The translations under genes were made by a program, and so were the position numbers. Source: an uncultured Elusimicrobia bacterium (GTDB taxonomy: Bacteria; Elusimicrobiota; Endomicrobiia; Endomicrobiales; Endomicrobiaceae). Taken from it: a DNA stretch of 29,034 bases. The stretch's first letter is position 1; every line of letters starts with the position of its first letter. The stretch is from the NCBI GenBank assembly GCA_947168325.1, contig CAMVLN010000004.1:1-29034 (forward strand), written 5' to 3'. The notes below the pieces were generated by a model. That model did not search any database. It worked only from the letters and a program-made list of their open reading frames with translations, and had not been told where the DNA came from. Shown here piece by piece: positions 22,995 to 29,034 of the stretch.

Positions 22995-25570
22995 TTAACT
23001 TTCCCTCCTTTCTTCTCTATAACACAAAGATAAACACCATTGTAAAGATTATTTCCATTACCATCTTTGCCTTTATAAACATAATCATTGGTTCCTGCTT
23101 GTGCATCAAAACTATGTTCAAAAACAAGTTTACTGTTTAACGAATATATTTTTATTTTTACCGTTTCGTCTTCATTACAGTTAAATCTTATAGTTGTACT
23201 TGTTTTGTTTGGGTTAAAAGGGTTTGGAGCATTATAACAAATGGTAGTGTCTATACTTTTGACTATAAAAGTATTAGAAACAGAACTTTCAAGACCAAAC
23301 TCATTTTTAGCTATGATTTTATAAGTATAATTTCCAATAGGTAATTTACCTATATTTGCTCTATAACCATTATCACTATCTTCTATCGGTGATAACACTG
23401 TATAAGTGCTACTATTTATTTCTATAGGCACCGTAGGATTATTGTTGTTATATATTAAAACTCTCGGATACTCACTTGCCAACTTTACACTATCATCGCC
23501 AGTATAAGTCATTTGAATATTGATGTCAGACCTAATATCAATATTTTCACTAGGAGTTATAAAAGTATCTTCATATTCTGTTATTATTGGATCATTTACT
23601 ATAGAGGAAAAGTTTCCACTTACGGAACTTTCCAGTCCGAACTCATTTTTAGCTATGATTTTATAAGTATAATCTCCCAAAGGAAATTTACCTATACTTG
23701 TTCTATAACCATTATCACTATTTTCTATTGGAGACAAAACAGTATAAGTACTACCTTTTATTTCTATAGGATTAACTAGATCTGTATTTTTATATATCAA
23801 CACTCTTGGATATCCAGTTGCGAGAGTAACTCCATTATCACCTTCATATTTCATTTGTATGGAAATATCAGTGTTTGGGTTGATATTTCTTGTTGGCACA
23901 ATAAAAGTGTTTTCATGGTCTGTGATTACTCCGTTTCCAGTAAAAAATGGTCCTCGATATTCTCTAGATAAACTGTCCCCTATTTTTATTCTATAACTGT
24001 AATTATCAGCAGTTGTTATTGTTCCTATGTCCGATAAACTTGTAGTATATGAATATGTTTTTCCATCTGTATAATTGGTATCATTATAGTCTACGGGATT
24101 CATCGTAAATCCATCAGATTTTATACTTTGTCCGTTATTATAAATATATAATACAGGTGAAGAACTCGGTGCTTTGTTTTGATAATTTGTATATGCAAAT
24201 TTATATGTGAACTGACCTCTATTAGTAGGATACCCTTTAGGATTTAAAACTCTTTCATTAAATCCATTTTCATCTACATAAAAACAATTTTCTACTTCTT
24301 TCGTCGGCAAGAAATATAGTACTAATTTTTTATGTGGACCATCATATGACGAATTATCTGAACCATCATCGCTCAAACCCAGTACCACCATCTGCTGTTG
24401 TCCATCTATTTCTGTTGTCATTATTGAGTAATTTTGTGTAAGGGTCGCATTAATATTATCATCAATATAAAAAATTTCTGAAGGATTACCTGCTGTTTTA
24501 CCATCTACACTTCTTTTAAAAAAGCCTATTCTTGTTCTATCAAGAATATGTGTATATCCAGTATAAAAACCAGTACCATCTGCAAATAAACTTTCTAAAC
24601 GTATATTACCATCATTATTTCTAAAAACAAAAAATTCTTCGCCGGTTACAAAAAATCCGTTAAACGAATTTGCTTTATTAAGGTCAATAAAACTTGATAT
24701 ATAATTATAAGTTTTGCCATTAGATTGATATGTTAAACTTTTTCTACAATTTCCTTCATATGCTTTATTCCCTGCATCAAGAGTCATAGAATAATTGGTA
24801 ATATCAATATTACAACTTAAATAACGAGGAGTAACAAAATGGTTACCCCCAGGAAAATAATAGCCATAAACTTTTAGAGTATTTTTATAAAACGATAATG
24901 TAGTATACTCAGGGACACAGTTATTATATTTATCTGGAAGTTGTATAATTTGTTCTATTTTATTTGTGTCTGTATTTAATACAGAAAAATAATATCTATC
25001 AAAGTCGCCAGTATTAAAATTATAACGGTTATATAAAGTATAAATTTTATTATTATATGCTACTGCTTCTATTGGAAAAAATGAATGCAGTGTATCACCA
25101 TCACCAATAACAATACCACCAATATCTTTTTCAATTTGTTGAGTTTTTAGTGACACTTTTGCAAACTTTCTAACATCATAGAAAATAAATATATAGCAAT
25201 CATTCGCTGTCTCCATCATACAACTACACACATCGGATGTCCCGTTTATATTAAAACTAATAAAATCTTCTAAAGTTTTAGTTGTTTTATTTAATTTCTT
25301 TATAATTAGTTTTCGTCCAGCATAATAAGAATAATAGACAACATAAATATCATTGTTGTAGTTAAACATAGAACTCTCAAATTTTACATATTTACCTTGA
25401 ATTACATTGTTTCTTAAATCCCAACTTGTACAACTAATAACACCATCATTTACTACTATTGGTTTTGGATAAGGATTTTTTACTACCTCAAAATTATCTT
25501 CCAATGCCCATAATGATGTTGTTAAAAACAAAAACATCAAATAAAATATCCAAAATAAATTTTTTAACAT
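22970..25570 (-). CDS. Large secreted surface protein with Ig-like repeats and FlgD-like C-terminal domain
   Basis: 866 residues from ATG 25570 (GGAGG 11 bases upstream; a Met at 25606 lies before that site). Signal peptide (about 1-23, ending LWA); residues about 25-420 look beta-propeller-like with repeated short strands; one divergent Ig-like unit (about 430-545); then two near-identical Ig-like units (about 552-655 and 663-765, both with PRVLIY, YTVLSPIE, NGYR, YTYKIIAKNEFGLESSVS); finally NAPNPFNPNKTSTTIRF and a FlgD-like fold to the end (about 780-866), resembling type A sorting domains. The duplication is recent: long stretches match at DNA level. First large gene of the transfer operon; a mating or host-surface adhesin is the likeliest role. 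Confidence 0.8.
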   Translation of the reverse strand: MLKNLFWIFYLMFLFLTTSLWALEDNFEVVKNPYPKPIVVNDGVISCTSWDLRNNVIQGKYVKFESSMFNYNNDIYVVYYSYYAGRKLIIKKLNKTTKTLEDFISFNINGTSDVCSCMMETANDCYIFIFYDVRKFAKVSLKTQQIEKDIGGIVIGDGDTLHSFFPIEAVAYNNKIYTLYNRYNFNTGDFDRYYFSVLNTDTNKIEQIIQLPDKYNNCVPEYTTLSFYKNTLKVYGYYFPGGNHFVTPRYLSCNIDITNYSMTLDAGNKAYEGNCRKSLTYQSNGKTYNYISSFIDLNKANSFNGFFVTGEEFFVFRNNDGNIRLESLFADGTGFYTGYTHILDRTRIGFFKRSVDGKTAGNPSEIFYIDDNINATLTQNYSIMTTEIDGQQQMVVLGLSDDGSDNSSYDGPHKKLVLYFLPTKEVENCFYVDENGFNERVLNPKGYPTNRGQFTYKFAYTNYQNKAPSSSPVLYIYNNGQSIKSDGFTMNPVDYNDTNYTDGKTYSYTTSLSDIGTITTADNYSYRIKIGDSLSREYRGPFFTGNGVITDHENTFIVPTRNINPNTDISIQMKYEGDNGVTLATGYPRVLIYKNTDLVNPIEIKGSTYTVLSPIENSDNGYRTSIGKFPLGDYTYKIIAKNEFGLESSVSGNFSSIVNDPIITEYEDTFITPSENIDIRSDINIQMTYTGDDSVKLASEYPRVLIYNNNNPTVPIEINSSTYTVLSPIEDSDNGYRANIGKLPIGNYTYKIIAKNEFGLESSVSNTFIVKSIDTTICYNAPNPFNPNKTSTTIRFNCNEDETVKIKIYSLNSKLVFEHSFDAQAGTNDYVYKGKDGNGNNLYNGVYLCVIEKKGGKVKCKIAIVK

Positions 25571-25603
25571 TTTATTTTTTACCTCCATTAAATTTATATA
25601 CAA

Positions 25604-25636
25604 CAAAAAAACACAGGCTTATTTTTTCTTGCCTGC
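25604..25636 (-). terminator. Intrinsic terminator in the transfer-operon leader (possible attenuator)
   Basis: On the minus strand GCAGGC (25631-25636) pairs with GCCTGT (25613-25618) around a 12-nt A-rich loop, followed by G and seven T (25605-25612). Only 34 bases separate it from ATG 25570, which leaves little room for a new promoter, so transcripts into the transfer genes probably have to pass it. Confidence 0.7.
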
Positions 25637-25702
25637 ATTTTTATTTGTGAATCTTTTATATAAATAATCTCTTTATCTTTTTTGCTATAAAAAAATAAGC
25701 AA

Positions 25703-25774
25703 CTAATAGAGAGAGGCTGTTGTTGTTCTGTTGTTGTTCTGTTGTTGTTCTGTTGTTGTTCTGTTGTTGTTCAT
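25703..25774 (-). CDS. 23-residue leader peptide encoded by the 11-bp repeats
   Basis: ATG 25774 has AGGA eight bases upstream and lies just after the stop of the 70-residue gene. Because 11 is not a multiple of 3, the five repeats are read in rotating frames as NNN, R, TTT, E, QQQ, NNN, R, TTT, and the peptide ends ASLY before TAG 25703-25705. About 70 bases later comes the terminator at 25604-25636. Runs of a few amino acids before a terminator are the mark of ribosome-mediated attenuation (as in thrL). This can be read directly in the sequence, but expression and function are inferred. Confidence 0.5.
   Translation of the reverse strand: MNNNRTTTEQQQNNNRTTTASLY
25717..25771. repeat. Five perfect tandem 11-bp repeats
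   Basis: CTGTTGTTGTT is repeated five times with no mismatch (25717-25771). The 11-bp period is one helical turn. It could be a protein-binding array (operator, centromere or transfer site), a coding array for the leader peptide, or a slippage-prone repeat. Confidence 0.9.
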
Positions 25775-25788
25775 ATTTTTAATCCTAA

Positions 25789-26001
25789 TCAATAATTTAT
25801 ATCACTGTCAAGTATTATTATTGCAGAATCTACATCAAATTTTTTATTTCCTTGTTCTTGTTCTTTTTTTACCATATTTAAAATCATTGCTTCCGTAGAC
25901 TCTTTATTGTTTTTTGCAAATCTGTATAAATCAGGATAAAGTTTTTCTTTTACTATTTTTCCACACAACATTATCTGATTATCATTTTCTTCTTTTACCA
26001 C
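25789..26001 (-). CDS. Small conserved-looking protein at the head of the transfer region
   Basis: 70 residues from GTG 26001, which has AAGGAGG six bases upstream; a longer frame from 26049 would run through the promoter and is rejected. Not recognised. Begins VVKEENDNQIMLCGKIV, is polar and helical in the middle (KESTEAMILNMVKKEQEQ) and ends in a short hydrophobic strand and acidic tail. It is the first gene after the shared promoter/operator (26021-26049) and precedes the leader peptide, so a regulatory role in transfer is plausible but unproven. Confidence 0.7.
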   Translation of the reverse strand: MVKEENDNQIMLCGKIVKEKLYPDLYRFAKNNKESTEAMILNMVKKEQEQGNKKFDVDSAIIILDSDINY

Positions 26002-26020
26002 CTTTATCCTCCTTGTCCGC

Positions 26021-26049
26021 AATATACCATTTTTGATATGTTTTGTCAA
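26021..26049 (-). promoter_or_regulatory. Transfer-region promoter/operator, identical to the par promoter
   Basis: Minus strand TTGACA (26044-26049), 17 bases, TATATT (26021-26026); all 29 bases equal 11889-11917. The spacer carries the palindrome ATATCA-AAAA-TGGTAT. The transcript would start about 13 bases before GTG 26001. Confidence 0.85.
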
Positions 26050-26057
26050 TATATTGA

Positions 26058-27314
26058 CTATAAATACAAACTTTTAGGGTTAAGCAAAAATTCTTTGAGT
26101 CCCATTATTAGAACTCCATCTTTATTTCTCCATAAATCTGTATTATCTTTTACAATAATTATTTTTTTAAAAGCATCTTTTACTGTTAGCAAAGATTTTG
26201 ATTCCTGTTTTAATTTCTCTGAGTCAGGGATATTATAAGCAGATTGAATGTAATATCTTTCACTTTCTTTGTTACAAATAAAATCTATTTCAAAATATTT
26301 TCTTGTTCTTTTTTCTGTTTCATTTTCTTTTACTCTTTCTTCAATTATCCCAACATCAACGGAATACCCTCTAACTTTTAACTCGTTATAAATAATATTT
26401 TCCATTATATGATCTTTTTCAACTTGCCTAAAATTCAACAACGAATTTCTTATTCCAATATCAGTGAAATAATATTTAAAAGGTGTTCCAATATATTTCC
26501 TTCCTTTAACATCATATCTTTTTGCTTTTTGAATTAAAAAAGCATCCTCAAGATAATGTAAATAAGAACTAATAGTTTTATCTGTTACCGATACTTTTAA
26601 TTCGGTATTAAAAGTATTTGCTATCTTTGTAGGGTTTGATAACGAACCAATACCGGAAGAAATTACTTCTACTAAAGTAGCTAAAATTTCTTTGTTTTGA
26701 ATATTATTTCGTTCAATAACATCATTAATGTAAATATTGTTTGTTTGATAAGTCAAATATTCTTTCTTTTTTTGAACATTATCTTGTAAAACAACCAAAG
26801 GTAATCCGCCATAATTAAAATATTCATTAAACAAATCATCGCTATAGTTTTTATGTATAGAACACAGTTCTGTAAAACTTAAAGGATATACTCTTATCTC
26901 ATCACCTCTGCCCCTAAATTCAGTAACTATATCTGTTGATAAAAATTTTGAATTGCTTCCTGTAACATAAACATCCAAGTTGTCTATAAGCAAAAATCCA
27001 TTAAGTACACTTTCAAAATCTTCCATTAGTTGTATTTCGTCAATAAGAACATAGTACATTTTTTTGTCTTTTATCAGAGAACGAACATAATCATCACAGA
27101 TATCAGGATTACGATATTCTTTATTTTGACGAGTTTCAAGCTGTATTGTAATAATATGATCTTCACTTACACCGGCAGAAAGTAAATACTCTTTAAACAA
27201 TTTAAAAAGCAAATATGATTTTCCGCACCTTCTGATACCGGTAACTATTTTAATTAGTTTATTGTTTTTACTATTTATTAGTTTTTGTAAATAAAAATCT
27301 CTCTTTATTTCCAT
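26058..27314 (-). CDS. AAA_14 / DUF4143 ATPase
   Basis: 418 residues from ATG 27314 (AAGGAA nine bases upstream; the in-frame ATG 27332 has no site, and family members usually begin MxIKRDxYL). Walker A GIRRCGKS (26-33), Walker B YVLIDEIQ (88-95) and sensor VTGSNS (117-122) form the AAA_14 domain, and the C-terminal half is DUF4143 with a nuclease-like EIDFIC stretch. These proteins are common in anaerobic gut bacteria and on mobile elements; their role is not established. It has its own promoter at 27372-27400 and is a passenger between the methylase-helicase and transfer genes. Confidence 0.92.
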   Translation of the reverse strand: MEIKRDFYLQKLINSKNNKLIKIVTGIRRCGKSYLLFKLFKEYLLSAGVSEDHIITIQLETRQNKEYRNPDICDDYVRSLIKDKKMYYVLIDEIQLMEDFESVLNGFLLIDNLDVYVTGSNSKFLSTDIVTEFRGRGDEIRVYPLSFTELCSIHKNYSDDLFNEYFNYGGLPLVVLQDNVQKKKEYLTYQTNNIYINDVIERNNIQNKEILATLVEVISSGIGSLSNPTKIANTFNTELKVSVTDKTISSYLHYLEDAFLIQKAKRYDVKGRKYIGTPFKYYFTDIGIRNSLLNFRQVEKDHIMENIIYNELKVRGYSVDVGIIEERVKENETEKRTRKYFEIDFICNKESERYYIQSAYNIPDSEKLKQESKSLLTVKDAFKKIIIVKDNTDLWRNKDGVLIMGLKEFLLNPKSLYL

Positions 27315-27342
27315 TTTTACATATTCCTTCATTACGGAAAAG

Positions 27343-27400
27343 TGGTATTTTTACCAATTTATCGGAACAATAGTATATACTTATTCAAATAAAAAAGCAA
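27343..27400 (-). promoter_or_regulatory. Promoter and palindrome before the AAA_14 gene
   Basis: Minus strand TTGCTT (27395-27400), 17 bases, TATACT (27372-27377). The perfect palindrome TGGTA-TTTT-TACCA (27343-27356) lies just downstream in the leader and may be an operator. Confidence 0.55.
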
Positions 27401-27411
27401 ATTAATGATAC

Positions 27412-29034
27412 CTATCTTTCAAAAGTTCTTTCTTTTATTTTTCCAATATTTTTAACAATTTGTTTTAATGCATCATTAAATCCGGATAAAAATTTATCTT
27501 CTTTTGTTTGCAAAAACAATCCCGCTTGTATCATTTGTTCAGTGCTAAAATAATCTTTTTCCATAACTTGCAATGCCACAGCTGTATTATTAAAGAATTT
27601 ATTTAATTCCATTTTTTCTTTAGTATTCAAATTTTTAGATTCAATTTCTATATCTTTTAATCTTTTGTCTAACTCTTTATATTTCCATTCTATAACTTCA
27701 TATTTCTTTATTATCTTCCTATCTATATTAATTTCTTTTATATTAAAATTGTAGTTCTCTTGCTCATTTCTAACAACTGAATTATATCGTTGTGTAAAGT
27801 TTTTCCCATAATTTGCTTGTTCTTCACTGACAATGTTATCGTTATATGTTAATATAATTTTATTTTTAATAAATTCGTTTTCTTTTTTTATATCTTCTAA
27901 ATATTTATTTATAGTATTTTTTTCTATATTAGCTTGAGTATTAGTTAATAGTGACATTTTTTTATCAACTTTAACTTGGTTATCTACATTTTCTAATGCT
28001 TGTTCTCTTCTTATTTCTATTTGTTCTAATTCTTTTTCTTTTTCAAACAATATTAATGTAACTTGTTCAACATCAACATCTTTCATTTTTTCTACAGCTT
28101 TTTTAAGTTCTGATTCTAACTTTTCAATTTTATTATCTAATCTCTTTTTTTCTTCTTCTGCATTATAATAGTTACTACTGTACCTTGAAATCCAACTCTG
28201 TTGTTCTTTTGTTTGATCTATTTTATTTTGTATTAACTCAACTTTTTCTACTTGAGATTTTAGAATTCCAATTTCTGCTGTTAATTGCATTCTTTTTGTA
28301 TCAAATTCAGCATTTACTACTGTTTTTTCTGCTTGCTTTCTGATAACAGGATCTGTAATAAGATCAAGTTTTAAATCTTCAAAACTTATATCTCCAACTT
28401 CTTCTTCTCTTGATTTCATTTTCTGTGCATCTTTTATTCTTTTATCCTTTATTTCAAGTTTTTGAAATATAAAAGGATCTACTGAATTTTCTATTAAATG
28501 ATAATTAATTCTAACCTTTTTCCACTCATTACCATATCGCCAAGCTCTACCTTCAACTTGATGTAAATCATTAGGATTCCAGGGCAAATGTAGTATATGT
28601 ATATCTGTAGTATATTTTTGTAAATCTATTCCCTCTTTTATAGTATCACTACCTATTAATATTCTTGTTTTCCCTTCATTAAAAGAATCCCTTATTCTTA
28701 TTAATTCTTTTTCTTTATCTGTTGAACCATTAATAATTTCTATTTCGTCAGCACCATATCCCATTTCATTAACTAAATAACTTTTCACATAATCATGAAA
28801 CTCTACACCTCTTGGCATATATATGATTTGTCGTCCATTAGGATTTGTGTCTAAACTTGTTTTTACTGCTTGTAAAGCCATATATATTTTAGGACTATTT
28901 TCTACAAACTCTTTTGGAGTAGGTGTTTTAGTTGAATATCTGCTTAAATATGGACTTAATGTTATATTTTGTAACTCCGTGATTGCAACAAGAACTCCAC
29001 CGTCAACATCTTCTTTAAACAGTTCTTGAGCTTG
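27412..29034 (-). CDS. RadC / DNA methylase / SNF2 helicase fusion, C-terminal part
   Basis: Continuation of the gene that starts at 3730; bases 28980-29034 duplicate 1-55, so the real segment is 27412-28979. It holds the second helicase lobe, including a motif V-like IGSDTIKEGIDLQ and motif VI QVEGRAWR (about residues 1384-1391), as in SNF2-type ATPases. About 300 residues rich in Lys and Glu follow (roughly 1446-1736), predicted as long coiled coil, then a short basic end at TAG 27412. An internal Met at 28881 could be mistaken for a start, but it lies between the two helicase lobes and has no reason to be one. The coiled-coil tail may mediate oligomerisation or strand binding; that is a guess. 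Confidence 0.88.
   Translation of the reverse strand, partial: QAQELFKEDVDGGVLVAITELQNITLSPYLSRYSTKTPTPKEFVENSPKIYMALQAVKTSLDTNPNGRQIIYMPRGVEFHDYVKSYLVNEMGYGADEIEIINGSTDKEKELIRIRDSFNEGKTRILIGSDTIKEGIDLQKYTTDIHILHLPWNPNDLHQVEGRAWRYGNEWKKVRINYHLIENSVDPFIFQKLEIKDKRIKDAQKMKSREEEVGDISFEDLKLDLITDPVIRKQAEKTVVNAEFDTKRMQLTAEIGILKSQVEKVELIQNKIDQTKEQQSWISRYSSNYYNAEEEKKRLDNKIEKLESELKKAVEKMKDVDVEQVTLILFEKEKELEQIEIRREQALENVDNQVKVDKKMSLLTNTQANIEKNTINKYLEDIKKENEFIKNKIILTYNDNIVSEEQANYGKNFTQRYNSVVRNEQENYNFNIKEINIDRKIIKKYEVIEWKYKELDKRLKDIEIESKNLNTKEKMELNKFFNNTAVALQVMEKDYFSTEQMIQAGLFLQTKEDKFLSGFNDALKQIVKNIGKIKERTFER
28980..29034. repeat. Terminal overlap, right copy (circle closure)
   Basis: Exact second copy of bases 1-55. 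Remove one copy before annotation; the circle is then 28,979 bp. Confidence 0.93.

Noticed and set aside
25590..25637. 14-codon minus-strand frame beginning MQARKNK over the terminator stem
   Set aside because: No ribosome binding site is present and the frame only reflects the stem and T-tract; the terminator reading is simpler.
25717..25771. 11-bp array as the par centromere
   Set aside because: It is 14 kb from parA and overlaps a readable leader peptide before the transfer genes. Not excluded, but there is no positive evidence.
26058..27314. AAA_14 ATPase as a replacement for VirB11
   Set aside because: Its motifs and C-terminal DUF4143 are unlike secretion ATPases, it has its own promoter, and it is outside the transfer operon.

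Overview
The window is almost certainly one complete circular plasmid written out linearly. Its first 55 bases are repeated exactly as its last 55 (1-55 = 28980-29034). Trimming one copy gives a circle of 28,979 bp, and one very long gene then reads without interruption across the join (start 3730, through base 1 to base 28979, stop at 27412; 5,298 nt, exactly 1,766 codons). The DNA is AT-rich and uses the standard code, AGGAGG-type ribosome binding sites and sigma-70-like promoters. A VirB-type secretion channel, a PorV/UPF0164-like outer-membrane barrel and a surface protein ending in a FlgD-like 'NPFNPNKT' domain indicate a two-membrane bacterium. The last two are common in Elusimicrobiota and FCB-type phyla, so an Elusimicrobiota-like host is my best guess, with low confidence.

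Layout (all genes on the minus strand except one toxin-antitoxin pair). (1) Mobilisation and lead genes, 7211 down to 1 and on to 27412: promoter, possible oriT, MOBF relaxase-helicase, a truncated EEP-fold nuclease, and a 1,765-residue RadC / DNA methylase / SNF2 helicase protein of the anti-restriction (DarB-like) type. (2) Replication, 7445-9814: a Rep protein with a DnaA domain-I-like N-terminus fused to winged-helix-like Rep sequence, a small coiled-coil partner, a consensus promoter inside an inverted repeat, a hairpin covering the Rep ribosome binding site, and ten 22-bp iterons. (3) Stability, 9913-11917: HigB/HigA-like toxin-antitoxin with a palindromic operator, a decayed DUF2442 gene, and ParA with a small ribbon-helix-helix partner. 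(4) Transfer operon, about 26049 down to 11922: a 70-residue protein, a 23-residue leader peptide made of an 11-bp repeat, an attenuator-like terminator, a large surface protein, a PorV-like barrel with a helical repeat tail, VirB2-B3-B4-B5-B6, a one-span membrane protein, VirB8, a VirB9-position protein, VirB10, VirD4 and a Cro/CI-type regulator. (5) An AAA_14/DUF4143 ATPase at 26058-27314.

The genes fit a self-transmissible plasmid: relaxase and VirD4 bring the strand to the VirB channel, the methylase-helicase could protect it in the recipient, and Rep, Par and toxin-antitoxin keep it there. The most unusual points are regulatory and architectural. The same 29-bp promoter/operator block starts both the par operon and the transfer region, with a repressor-like gene at the end of the transfer operon. 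A repeat-encoded leader peptide is followed by a terminator in front of the transfer genes. The transfer operon opens with a PorV-like/CTD-bearing surface pair. A dispersed CCRCAAG-rich repeat is found at eight places, five of them inside coding sequence.
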